Of a stretch of 64,000 nucleotides of DNA, positions 57,819 through 64,000 are shown piece by piece (positions within the stretch are counted from its first letter, which is position 1; each line of letters opens with the position of its first letter). The notes beneath the pieces were generated by a model that was not told the origin of the DNA, searched no databases, and worked only from the letters and a program-made list of their open reading frames with translations. Source of the DNA: Leuconostocaceae bacterium ESL0958 (lineage in GTDB: Bacteria; Bacillota; Bacilli; Lactobacillales; Lactobacillaceae); assembly GCA_029433265.1 (NCBI GenBank), contig JAQTHT010000001.1, forward strand, positions 1-64,000, in the 5' to 3' direction. A program made the position numbers and the translations under genes.

Positions 57819-58463
57819 ATGCGCATCAATATTTTGGCTGGTGGACCAAAAGACCTTTGGCCAAGGGATGTTTTCCAGCAGCCCGGGACTTGGATTGGGG
57901 CTGATCGGGGGGCTTGGACGCTCTATGAGCAAGGGATTTCCTTTCACCAAGCTGTGGGGGACTTTGATTCCCTGACAACAGCAGAGCGGACGGAACTGAG
58001 GGGCCATTTGGGCGCCAATGAAATTGCCGTTTACCCACCTGAAAAAGATTGGACGGATACGGGGCTGGCGGTGCAATTAGCCATGCAAGCTGGGGCCGAT
58101 GAGATTTATCTTTATGGTGCGACCGGGGGCCGCCTGGATCATTTGCTGGCCAATCTAACTTTAGTGGAGCAGCCCAGTCTCCGGCCCGTTGTCGAAAAAC
58201 TACGGATTGTGGACCGGCAGAATGTGGTGACCTTTTTATTACCTGGAAAAAAGCAGATTTGGCATTGCCCGGGGATGCGCTATTTTGGAGTCATGCCAGT
58301 TGGTATTGTTGGAAATTTAAAAATCCGCCAGGCTAAATATCCTTTGACACAAAGCGAATTTAGCGGTATTATGTGGTCGTCGAATGAATTTGTCAGTGAA
58401 TCGGTACAGATTGACTTTGATACTGGCAAGTTGCTCGTCGTACAGAGTAAAGATGGAGGTTAA
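57819..58463 (+). CDS. thiN: Thiamine pyrophosphokinase
   Basis: It converts thiamine to thiamine diphosphate, the cofactor of phosphoketolase and pyruvate enzymes. The 214-aa protein has INILAGGPKDLWP, WIGADRGAWTLYEQGI, AVGDFDSLTTAE and YGATGGRLDHLLANLTLVEQ, the family motifs with acidic metal-binding residues. The ATG at 57819 has GGAGG seven bases upstream; a start at 57801 is inside the preceding hairpin. It is followed by trxA after four bases. Confidence 0.94.
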   Translation: MRINILAGGPKDLWPRDVFQQPGTWIGADRGAWTLYEQGISFHQAVGDFDSLTTAERTELRGHLGANEIAVYPPEKDWTDTGLAVQLAMQAGADEIYLYGATGGRLDHLLANLTLVEQPSLRPVVEKLRIVDRQNVVTFLLPGKKQIWHCPGMRYFGVMPVGIVGNLKIRQAKYPLTQSEFSGIMWSSNEFVSESVQIDFDTGKLLVVQSKDGG

Positions 58464-58467
58464 TCAA

Positions 58468-58785
58468 ATGGCAGTAGAAGCAATTACAGATGCAAACTTT
58501 AAGGAAAAGACTGCAAAGGGCTTGGTTGTGACAGACTTCTGGGCAACTTGGTGTGGCCCTTGCAAGATGCAATCCCCTGTTCTAGACGCCATGTCGGATG
58601 AGGAAGCATTTCAGGATGTGACCTTTAACAAGGTGGACGTGGATGACAACAAGGAAACGGCTGCCGAATTTGGCATTCGGGCCATTCCAACCCTGGTCAT
58701 CACAAAGGATGGCGAAGTGGTGGACCGCTTGACTGGCTTCCACGACAAGGGCCAGATGGCTGATATTTTGCAAAAGTACCGCTAA
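58468..58785 (+). CDS. trxA: Thioredoxin
   Basis: Thioredoxin is the general disulfide reductant, recycled by TrxB (21877). The 105-aa protein has the WCGPC active site (Cys29, Cys32), VVTDFWATW before it and the cis-Pro motif FGIRAIPTLVITKDG. The length is standard. The ATG at 58468 is preceded by GGAGG at eight bases and lies four bases after the thiN stop. Any longer frame starting within thiN is not supported. Confidence 0.97.
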   Translation: MAVEAITDANFKEKTAKGLVVTDFWATWCGPCKMQSPVLDAMSDEEAFQDVTFNKVDVDDNKETAAEFGIRAIPTLVITKDGEVVDRLTGFHDKGQMADILQKYR

Positions 58786-58789
58786 TATC

Positions 58790-58818
58790 TTGTCATCGTC
58801 TGACAATTCTGTTAAACT
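58790..58818 (+). promoter_or_regulatory. rpmB promoter with inverted repeat at the -35
   Basis: TTGTCA (58790-58795), 17 bases, TAAACT (58813-58818). The -35 is one arm of a perfect repeat TTGTCA-N5-TGACAA (58790-58806). Confidence 0.6.
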
Positions 58819-58873
58819 ATTTAAGTATTGATAAGAGCGAGAACAAAATTCGGCTCGGATAGGAGGGTCAGAC

Positions 58874-59074
58874 ATGGCAAAAGATGTAGTGACTGGTGCA
58901 CGCACCCGTTATGGTAACAAGCGTTCCCACGCCTTGAATTCAAGTCGTCGGAGCTGGAAGCCAAACTTGCAGAAAGTAACTGTAAAGATTAATGGCGGCG
59001 CACCTAAGAAAGTTTACTTGACTGCGCGTACTTTGAAGGCCGGATTGAAGAACGGTTCAATCGAACGCGTCTAA
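58874..59074 (+). CDS. rpmB: 50S ribosomal protein L28
   Basis: L28 binds near the exit of the 50S subunit. The 66-aa protein is very basic: [40 protein letters not shown], then [20 protein letters not shown]. It lacks the zinc-binding cysteines of the other L28 type, so it is the zinc-free form. GGAGG precedes the ATG. Transcribed alone with its own terminator, next to asp23-fakA as in Bacillus. Confidence 0.97.
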   Translation: MAKDVVTGARTRYGNKRSHALNSSRRSWKPNLQKVTVKINGGAPKKVYLTARTLKAGLKNGSIERV

Positions 59075-59076
59075 AG

Positions 59077-59103
59077 AACCACTCCTACGGGTGGTTTTTT
59101 TAT
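59077..59103 (+). terminator. rpmB terminator
   Basis: AACCACTCC, TAC loop, GGGTGGTT plus T-run. Confidence 0.85.
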
Positions 59104-59128
59104 TTGAACTTGTAAGACCGCCAGCCTT

Positions 59129-59201
59129 TTGCCAGCACCTGGACCATGCTAAAATAGGACTAGCGTAAAGAAAGGAAGTCGGATTTTTCCGAAGCGAAGC
59201 T
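59129..59201 (+). promoter_or_regulatory. asp23 promoter and hairpin between Shine-Dalgarno and start
   Basis: TTGCCA (59129-59134) and TGC-TAAAAT (hexamer 59150-59155) form a promoter with a short 15-base spacer. The ribosome site AAAGGAAG (59171-59178) is 23 bases from the ATG at 59202, with a hairpin between: TCGGA (59179-59183), TTTT, TCCGA (59188-59192). When folded the gap would be nine bases. Confidence 0.55.
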
Positions 59202-59561
59202 ATGGCAATTAACATTCAAACAAAAAACGGACTGGTTGCATTGAGCAATGAGGTGATTGCCTCAGTGGTCGGTGGGGCAACCATTGCAAATCCTGGTGTC
59301 GTTGGGATGGCCTCGAAAGCGGCTTTTCGCGATGGCATTGATCAGATTTTAAATCGGGAAAACTACAAGCGTGGGGTCGTGGTGACTGAGCAAGACGGCG
59401 GCCTGACAGTAGCGGTTTACATCGTGGTCCGCGCCGGGATGAATTTGGCCGACATTTCCGCCTCCGTGCAAAAGAAGGTCAAATATCACTTAAATAAGTA
59501 CCTGGGCATCCACGTTTCGGTTGTAAACGTCATCGTACAGGGGATTCAGACTAAGGATTAA
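59202..59561 (+). CDS. Asp23/Gls24 family envelope stress protein (YloU-like)
   Basis: The 119-aa protein is an Asp23/Gls24 family protein. Seen: LVALSNEVIASVVGGATIAN, VVGMASKAAFRDGIDQILNR and NVIVQGIQTKD at the C-terminus; the family is linked to envelope stress in staphylococci and to yloU-fakA pairs in Firmicutes. No other in-frame start exists near the ATG at 59202 and no ribosome site is within normal range except through the hairpin described. fakA follows after three bases. Confidence 0.9.
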   Translation: MAINIQTKNGLVALSNEVIASVVGGATIANPGVVGMASKAAFRDGIDQILNRENYKRGVVVTEQDGGLTVAVYIVVRAGMNLADISASVQKKVKYHLNKYLGIHVSVVNVIVQGIQTKD

Positions 59562-59564
59562 GCT

Positions 59565-61259
59565 ATGACGACAGAAGAAGGAAAAACGTTGACCCCAGCC
59601 GATTTTGGCAAGATGGTTAACGCGGCGGCAGCCAATTTGGCGGCCAACGCAGAAAAGATCAATAAGTTAAATGTATTTCCCGTTCCGGATGGTGACACAG
59701 GGACCAATATGGCCATGTCGATGTCCTCTGGTGCCCAGTATGAGCGCGATAGCGAAGGCCAAACGGTTGGCGCGTTAGCAAAGGCGACGGCCAAGGGGCT
59801 CCTCATGGGAGCTCGCGGAAATTCTGGGGTGATTTTATCCCAAATTTTCCGTGGTTTTGCTGATGATGTAGTTGATCGAGACAGTCTGACGCCCCGCGAC
59901 TTTGCCAATGCCATGAAGGCGGCGGCCAAGGTGGCCTACCAGTCTGTGATGAAGCCAACAGAAGGCACCATCTTAACGGTGGTGCGGGAAGCGGCCCAGG
60001 CCGCCGATGATGGCGCAACAGCGGGACTTGCTTTTCCCGCATTACTATCATCTGTGGCAGCGGCTGCCCAGCAGGCGTTAAACAAAACGCCAGAACTGTT
60101 ACCTGTGCTGAAAGAAGTTGGGGTGGTTGATTCTGGTGGACAGGGACTCGTGTTAGTACTGACGGCCTTTGCAGAAGTGGCAGCGGGTACCTTCAACGAA
60201 GAAGCAATTCATACGCCAGACAACGCCGAGTTGGATCAAATGGTTGAAAAACTACACGCGGGTGCCCAAAGTGACGAATCCCTGTCACCGGAAGACATCA
60301 AGTACGGCTACTGTACGGAAGTGATGGTGGCCATCGGCCAGGGCACGACTTACAACCGGCCTTTTGACTATCAAGAATTTTACGATTACATTGCTGACCG
60401 GGGCGACTCACTCTTAGTGATTAACGATGAGGACGTGGTCAAAGTCCACGTTCACACGGAAGATCCTGGTGCGGTCATTCATTGGGGAACGGAGTATGGT
60501 TCGCTGATCAAGGTCAAAGTGGATAACATGCGTGACCAGCAGCAGGCCGTCATTGACCAGCAGCGGGCAGAAGAACAGCAACAAGCAGCTAACCAACCAG
60601 TGCCAGATCTGGCTGTCTTTGCCGTAGCTGCCGGCGATGGCATGGCTAAGCTTTTCTCGTCCTTGGGGGTTTATCAGGTTATTACCGGTGGTCAAACCAT
60701 GAATCCGGCAACGGCTGACTTCGTGGCGGCTATTCAAGATTCTGGGGCTAAGCAGGCCATTATTTTACCCAATAACAGCAATATTTTCTTAGCTGCAGAA
60801 CAGGCGCAGGACTTGGTTGATGCAGACGTGCAAGTCGTGAAGAGTCGGACCGTCCAGCAAGGATTAGCGGCGATGTTTGGCTATGATCCTAGCGGTGATT
60901 TGGCAACGGTGGCGGCGGCCATGACAGAAGGCTTGGCTACTGTGAAATCCGGGCAAGTCACGCAGGCGGTTCGGGATACAACCTTAGACGGTCGGACCAT
61001 CAAACAAGATGACTGGTTAGGCATGGTCGACGGCAGGATTGAAGTGGTTGGCCAAGCACTCTTGCAAACAGCGGAGAAAACCATCAGCAAGATGCTGGAT
61101 GATGACAGTGAAATTGTCACGATTTATACGGGGGCTGATGCCCAATCAAAGGACGTGAAAGCGTTGCAAACAGCGGTTAGCGAATTAGGGGCGGATTTGA
61201 CTTGTGAAGTCCACGAAGGGGATCAACCTCTCTATCCTTTCTTGCTCGCTGTGGAATAG
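59565..61259 (+). CDS. fakA: Fatty acid kinase subunit FakA (DAK2/YloV)
   Basis: FakA phosphorylates fatty acids bound to FakB proteins for phospholipid synthesis. The 564-aa protein has the DhaL-type nucleotide domain (about residues 1-205) with KLNVFPVPDGDTGTNMAMSM and RGNSGVILSQIFRGFADDV, a linker region and a C-terminal DegV-like domain (about 330-564). DGDTGTNM holds the metal-binding aspartates. FakB subunits are not in this window. Coupled to asp23 by a three-base gap. Confidence 0.93.
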   Translation: MTTEEGKTLTPADFGKMVNAAAANLAANAEKINKLNVFPVPDGDTGTNMAMSMSSGAQYERDSEGQTVGALAKATAKGLLMGARGNSGVILSQIFRGFADDVVDRDSLTPRDFANAMKAAAKVAYQSVMKPTEGTILTVVREAAQAADDGATAGLAFPALLSSVAAAAQQALNKTPELLPVLKEVGVVDSGGQGLVLVLTAFAEVAAGTFNEEAIHTPDNAELDQMVEKLHAGAQSDESLSPEDIKYGYCTEVMVAIGQGTTYNRPFDYQEFYDYIADRGDSLLVINDEDVVKVHVHTEDPGAVIHWGTEYGSLIKVKVDNMRDQQQAVIDQQRAEEQQQAANQPVPDLAVFAVAAGDGMAKLFSSLGVYQVITGGQTMNPATADFVAAIQDSGAKQAIILPNNSNIFLAAEQAQDLVDADVQVVKSRTVQQGLAAMFGYDPSGDLATVAAAMTEGLATVKSGQVTQAVRDTTLDGRTIKQDDWLGMVDGRIEVVGQALLQTAEKTISKMLDDDSEIVTIYTGADAQSKDVKALQTAVSELGADLTCEVHEGDQPLYPFLLAVE

Positions 61260-61293
61260 AAAATGCCCCGTCGCAATTGACGGGGCATTTTAT
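61260..61293 (+). terminator. fakA terminator
   Basis: AAAATGCCCCGTC, short loop, GACGGGGCATTTT, directly after the fakA stop. It also lies at the end of the converging small gene. Confidence 0.9.
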
Positions 61294-61503
61294 TTAGCTT
61301 TGTGTCCAAGCGGAGTAGGCGGCGTAGATGACGGAGCCGGCCATGACGACGGTCATGAAAATCGACATGGCCAGTGTTAGCTTTTGATACTTACTCTTCT
61401 TTTTCTTTTGCTTTGGTTCAGGAATTGGTTGTTTAGCCAATGTCTTGTTGACTTCTTCTTCGAGTGTTTTATTAACAGCTTCAGCTTGCTTTTGGTCAGC
61501 CAT
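61294..61503 (-). CDS. Small single-pass membrane protein (DUF4044-like)
   Basis: The 69-aa protein begins MADQKQAEAVNKTLEEEVNK, has a basic stretch KQKKKKSKYQKLTLAMS and one C-terminal membrane segment (about residues 43-62). The KSKYQKLTLAMSIFM pattern resembles DUF4044, a small family in Lactobacillales near division genes. The function is unknown. The ATG at 61503 has GAGGAG about 13 bases upstream; an ATG at 61542 would add 13 residues with no good site. It converges on fakA. Confidence 0.72.
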   Translation of the reverse strand: MADQKQAEAVNKTLEEEVNKTLAKQPIPEPKQKKKKSKYQKLTLAMSIFMTVVMAGSVIYAAYSAWTQS

Positions 61504-61597
61504 GGTAAAAATTTGTCTCCTCAACGATTTTTTCTGTATCATAACATAAAAAGCGGTTGAAGAACATTTTGCTCGGCTGACCCAGGAAGGAAACTTT

Positions 61598-61933
61598 ATG
61601 AATTGGCTCTTATATCCAGGCTTATGGCTTTTACTTGCTATTGTCGTCTTATTACTTTCTTGGTCTTTTCCTTTGATGGCCCGTTGTTCTTTTGCAGAAT
61701 GGTTGGTGCTCCCGACCTTTGCCGTCGACCATTTTTTCTGGGGGACTGTTTTTTATGCCTCCTATGTGTATCCCTTACTAGTAGCACTGTGCTTACTTTT
61801 GGTAGTCCTCACTTGGCGCTGGAGTCGCCGCGGGCTGCCCTGGCAAAAGCAATTACGCAAAGCCTGCCAACTCGGTTTTTTGCTGGCTTTTTTAACCCTC
61901 ATCCTACTAACTGTCAGCGCCTTTATTTTTTAA
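61598..61933 (+). CDS. DUF3397-like membrane protein upstream of mraZ
   Basis: The 111-aa protein has three predicted membrane segments (about 4-26, 50-75, 88-110) and basic loops (RWSRRGLPWQKQLRKA). A DUF3397 protein just before mraZ is common in Lactobacillales; the function is unknown. AGGAAGG lies eight bases before the ATG. A second hydrophobic reading frame of the same length overlaps it in another phase (61603-61938), but has no ribosome site and is taken as a shadow. Confidence 0.75.
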   Translation: MNWLLYPGLWLLLAIVVLLLSWSFPLMARCSFAEWLVLPTFAVDHFFWGTVFYASYVYPLLVALCLLLVVLTWRWSRRGLPWQKQLRKACQLGFLLAFLTLILLTVSAFIF

Positions 61934-61953
61934 AATAGGGATTTTCTCCCACC

Positions 61954-61991
61954 AAGCGAGTAGTCTGAATCATCAGGCTACTCGCTTTTTT
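61954..61991 (+). terminator. Terminator before mraZ
   Basis: AGCGAGTAG and CTACTCGCT with an inner CTGA/TCAG pairing, then a T-run. Confidence 0.85.
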
Positions 61992-62024
61992 CTTGGCTAT
62001 TTTGGCCGAAATCAGAAAATCACG

Positions 62025-62049
62025 TGGAGGAAAGTGGGGGAATGTGGTA
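62025..62049 (+). promoter_or_regulatory. Predicted MraZ operator
   Basis: Three TGG repeats at a 10-base period: TGGAG (62025), TGGGG (62035), TGGTA (62045), each separated by five bases. This is the layout of the TGGGN repeats bound by MraZ before its own operon. It lies 40-64 bases before the mraZ start. Confidence 0.8.
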
Positions 62050-62088
62050 AATTATTGTTAATGACGATGTAGAAAGGAGGAGTGGGCC

Positions 62089-62520
62089 ATGTTCATGGGT
62101 GAATCTGAACACAATTTAGATTTGAAGAACCGGCTCACGATTCCTGCTAAATACCGCAGCCAGTTGGGGGAGACTTTTGTCATTACCAAGTGGATGGAGC
62201 ACGCCCTAAGGGTCATGCCACTGCCCGTCTGGCAGGCATTGGAAGCGCAGTTGAACGCGCTACCACTGGGCAAAAAAGAGGCCCGGAAATTTAAGCGTTT
62301 TGTGATGGCCGGCGCAATGGAAGCGACTTTAGACAAACAGGGCCGGGTGATTTTGCCGCCCAATTTAAAAGACCATGGTCAAATTGAGAAGGAAGTGGTC
62401 ATTACGGGTGCCGGGGATTCCTTTGAAATCTGGTCGGCAGCGAACTGGCAGGCTTATACTGCTGAAACAGCTGAGGACTTTGATGACATTGCAGAGGACC
62501 TGGTCGACTTTGATTTTTAA
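62089..62520 (+). CDS. mraZ: Transcriptional regulator MraZ
   Basis: MraZ is an AbrB-like DNA-binding protein that represses the division and cell wall (dcw) cluster it heads. The 143-aa protein has two repeats with the D-x-K-x-R motif: NLDLKNRLTIPAKYRSQLG and TLDKQGRVILPPNLKDHGQI. The start MFMGESEHNLDLKN matches Bacillus MFMGE. GGAGG precedes the ATG. The acidic end (EDFDDIAEDLVDFDF) is common in the genus group. Its predicted operator is just upstream. Confidence 0.96.
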   Translation: MFMGESEHNLDLKNRLTIPAKYRSQLGETFVITKWMEHALRVMPLPVWQALEAQLNALPLGKKEARKFKRFVMAGAMEATLDKQGRVILPPNLKDHGQIEKEVVITGAGDSFEIWSAANWQAYTAETAEDFDDIAEDLVDFDF

Positions 62521-62558
62521 GGATCGCAGTTGCGCAATAAGGAAAGGGATTGGTCGAG

Positions 62559-63518
62559 ATGGCATTTGAACACGTGACCGTACTACAACAAGAAGCCGTT
62601 GATCTGTTGGCGGTTAAAGCGGACGGTCTCTACGTCGACGCCACCCTTGGGGGTGGTGGCCACACGGGGCGCATCCTCGACCAATTAACGACAGGCCGAC
62701 TCTATGCCTTTGATCAGGACCAAAGTGCAATTGACTATAATCAAGCGCAGTATGCGGCGGCCATTGCGGCAGGCCGGCTGGTGTTGCTGCACGATAATTT
62801 TCGTAATTTGGAAACAGCACTGGCAGCGCAAGGGGTGACGGCTGTGGATGGCGTTCTCTACGATTTGGGCGTTTCGTCCGTCCAGTTCGATCAGGGGGAC
62901 CGTGGCTTTTCTTACCAGCATGATGCCCCTTTGGATATGCGGATGGATCAGCGGCAGTCACTGACGGCACAAACCATTGTCAACGACTGGCCCTTTGCTG
63001 ACCTTGTCCGGGTGTTGACCCGCTATGGCGAGGACCGCTTTGGCAAACAGATTGCTCGGAAGATTGAAGCAGCCCGTGCCAAGCAGCGGATTGTGACGAC
63101 TTTTGACTTGGTGGCCATTGTCAAAGAAGGAATTCCGGCCCCAGCACGTCGGCACGGTGGCCATCCTGCCAAGCGAACTTTTCAAGCGCTGCGAGTGGCG
63201 GTCAATGACGAATTGGGTGCTTTGGAGGATTCCCTGACCCAAGCCCTGGCCCTCCTGCGGCCACAGGGGCGGATTGCGGCCATCTCTTTTCAGTCCCAGG
63301 AAGATCGGCTAATTAAGCAAATGTTCCGTGAAAAAAGTAAGCAGCCTGACTTACCCCGTGGGCTGCCGGTTTTGCCGGATGAACAGGCACCGGATTACCG
63401 CTTGCTAACGAAAAAGGCCATTAAGCCGACCGCCGCAGAAGAAAGTCAGAACCATCGGTCGACTTCTGCCCAGCTAAGGGGGATCGAGCGAATTAAAGTT
63501 GTTGGAAAGAAACAGTAG
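62559..63518 (+). CDS. rsmH: 16S rRNA (cytosine-1402-N4)-methyltransferase RsmH
   Basis: RsmH methylates N4 of C1402 in 16S rRNA. The 319-aa protein has [20 protein letters not shown], motif [47 protein letters not shown] and the C-terminal [20 protein letters not shown]. The ATG at 62559 is 10 bases from GGAAAGGG; a TTG at 62550 is possible but too close to that site. ftsL follows after 16 bases. Confidence 0.96.
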   Translation: MAFEHVTVLQQEAVDLLAVKADGLYVDATLGGGGHTGRILDQLTTGRLYAFDQDQSAIDYNQAQYAAAIAAGRLVLLHDNFRNLETALAAQGVTAVDGVLYDLGVSSVQFDQGDRGFSYQHDAPLDMRMDQRQSLTAQTIVNDWPFADLVRVLTRYGEDRFGKQIARKIEAARAKQRIVTTFDLVAIVKEGIPAPARRHGGHPAKRTFQALRVAVNDELGALEDSLTQALALLRPQGRIAAISFQSQEDRLIKQMFREKSKQPDLPRGLPVLPDEQAPDYRLLTKKAIKPTAAEESQNHRSTSAQLRGIERIKVVGKKQ

Positions 63519-63534
63519 ATAAAGGAGTGCACCC

Positions 63535-63915
63535 ATGGCACAAAATGCCTATCGCTATTCAAGACAAGCGGCTGCCGTTGCGCAACCCAGTCGTCAACAA
63601 AAGCCCAGCAAAAAAGTGCGAACAAAGGTGCACTATGGGCCAGCTGTTTGGACAAAAAAGGAACGGGCTCTGGTCATTTTAATGGCCAGCGTTGTTTTTG
63701 TCGTAATGATTTTAACTATTCTGACGAGTATTCAAATGCAGAAGGTGGAGGCACGCAACCAGGCGGTCTTGGACCGTACAACCAAAGTCAAAGAGCAAAA
63801 TGATTCTTTGCGGGGAGATATTCAAAATAAAACCAACCGGGATAACTTAGAAAAAGTTGCCCAGGATGCCCACATGCAACAAAGTGTTGAAAACGTACGC
63901 AACGTAAACCGCTAG
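63535..63915 (+). CDS. ftsL: Cell division protein FtsL
   Basis: FtsL is a small bitopic protein that joins FtsB/DivIC and FtsQ/DivIB in the divisome. The 126-aa protein has a basic cytoplasmic part (1-45, KKVRTKVHYGPAVWTKKER), one membrane segment (about 46-66) and a coiled coil (about 70-110, VEARNQAVLDRTTKVKEQND). Low sequence conservation is normal; the call rests on position after rsmH, size and layout. The next gene starts four bases after its stop. Confidence 0.88.
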   Translation: MAQNAYRYSRQAAAVAQPSRQQKPSKKVRTKVHYGPAVWTKKERALVILMASVVFVVMILTILTSIQMQKVEARNQAVLDRTTKVKEQNDSLRGDIQNKTNRDNLEKVAQDAHMQQSVENVRNVNR

Positions 63916-63919
63916 ACTG

Positions 63920-64000
63920 ATGAAGCAGAAGCAAAGCAGACAACCAAACAAAAAAGTGATGCACAATGCCAAGGTGTTCGGGGCTTTGTTACTGGTTGGT
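63920..64000 (+). CDS. Penicillin-binding protein, start only (PBP2x/FtsI type)
   Basis: The first 27 codons are visible: a basic N-terminus (MKQKQSRQPNKKVMHNAKVF) running into a hydrophobic segment (GALLLVG) at the window edge. In Firmicutes the gene after ftsL is the septal transpeptidase, so this is most likely pbpX/pbpB. The frame is open to the end of the window; the domains are not seen. Confidence 0.75.
   Translation, partial: MKQKQSRQPNKKVMHNAKVFGALLLVG

Noticed and set aside
61603-61938. A second 111-residue hydrophobic frame overlapping the DUF3397-like gene
   Set aside because: No ribosome site precedes its start, while the frame at 61598 has AGGAAGG at the right distance and better membrane topology. 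Overlapping hydrophobic frames arise easily in T-rich DNA.
1-64000. Search for CRISPR arrays, insertion sequences, prophage, integrases, toxin-antitoxin pairs and tRNA genes
   Set aside because: Reading both strands showed no regular spaced repeats, transposase motifs, phage genes or tRNA cloverleafs. Nearly every gene has a known housekeeping counterpart.

Overview
This window is a stretch of Lactobacillales chromosome, most likely from the Leuconostocaceae. It is almost entirely housekeeping DNA and shows no phage, insertion sequence, CRISPR array or integration scar. The family-level call rests on three things: gene content and order typical of lactic acid bacteria, strong resemblance of the dehydrogenase at 24051-25067 to Leuconostoc/Fructobacillus mannitol 2-dehydrogenase, and an array of short AT-rich promoters with GGAG ribosome binding sites. 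By eye the base composition is richer in G+C than usual for Leuconostoc, which would suit Fructobacillus or a relative. That last step is inference; no composition was counted and no database was searched.

Layout. The left edge is the 3' end of a 23S rRNA gene, a 5S rRNA gene and the rRNA operon terminator. Then come mecA, a rhodanese-like membrane protein, a DUF3042 protein, miaA and the rod-shape genes mreBCD. A T-box leader (probably histidine-specific) controls a three-gene amino-acid ABC transporter. Next are two M16 peptidase homologues, rodZ, pgsA and recA (with a perfect SOS box), a complete phosphate uptake operon (pstS-C-A-B-B-phoU), hprK-gpsA, galU and trxB. On the minus strand lies a mannitol dehydrogenase / membrane protein / VOC protein operon. 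Then dedA, phosphoglucomutase, rplS, dinB, nrnA, a DEAD-box helicase, yslB (minus), murI-rdgB, ruvB-queA, tsaE-GNAT-exonuclease, exoA and nnrD (minus), pepV, tig, clpX-engB, msrA-msrB and nadR. The priA-fmt-rsmB-stp-prkC block follows, then an unknown protein divergent from a TetR regulator, rsgA-rpe-thiN-trxA, rpmB, asp23-fakA, two small membrane proteins, and the start of the division/cell wall cluster (mraZ-rsmH-ftsL-pbp), which runs off the right edge.

How the genes work together. The window joins envelope growth (mreBCD, rodZ, murI, pgsA, galU, yslB, stp/prkC, mraZ cluster), protein synthesis and quality control (rplS, rpmB, miaA, queA, tsaE, fmt, rsmB, rsgA, tig, clpX, mecA), DNA repair (recA, ruvB, dinB, exoA, priA, rdgB), redox defence (trxA, trxB, msrA, msrB, the mannitol dehydrogenase) and nutrient uptake.

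Most interesting observations. (1) murI, tsaE, rsgA and perhaps the first M16 gene have a -10 hexamer that ends 6-7 nt before the start codon and no usable Shine-Dalgarno, so their mRNAs may be leaderless. (2) The asp23 Shine-Dalgarno is separated from its start by a small hairpin that would bring the two to normal spacing when folded. (3) The PrkC kinase carries a helix-turn-helix-like segment just inside the membrane. (4) lgt is absent between hprK and gpsA, where many relatives have it, and both ABC substrate-binding proteins here lack a proper lipobox. (5) An unrecognised 285-aa protein and a TetR regulator share overlapping divergent promoters. I found no clear multi-gene system that I would call new.
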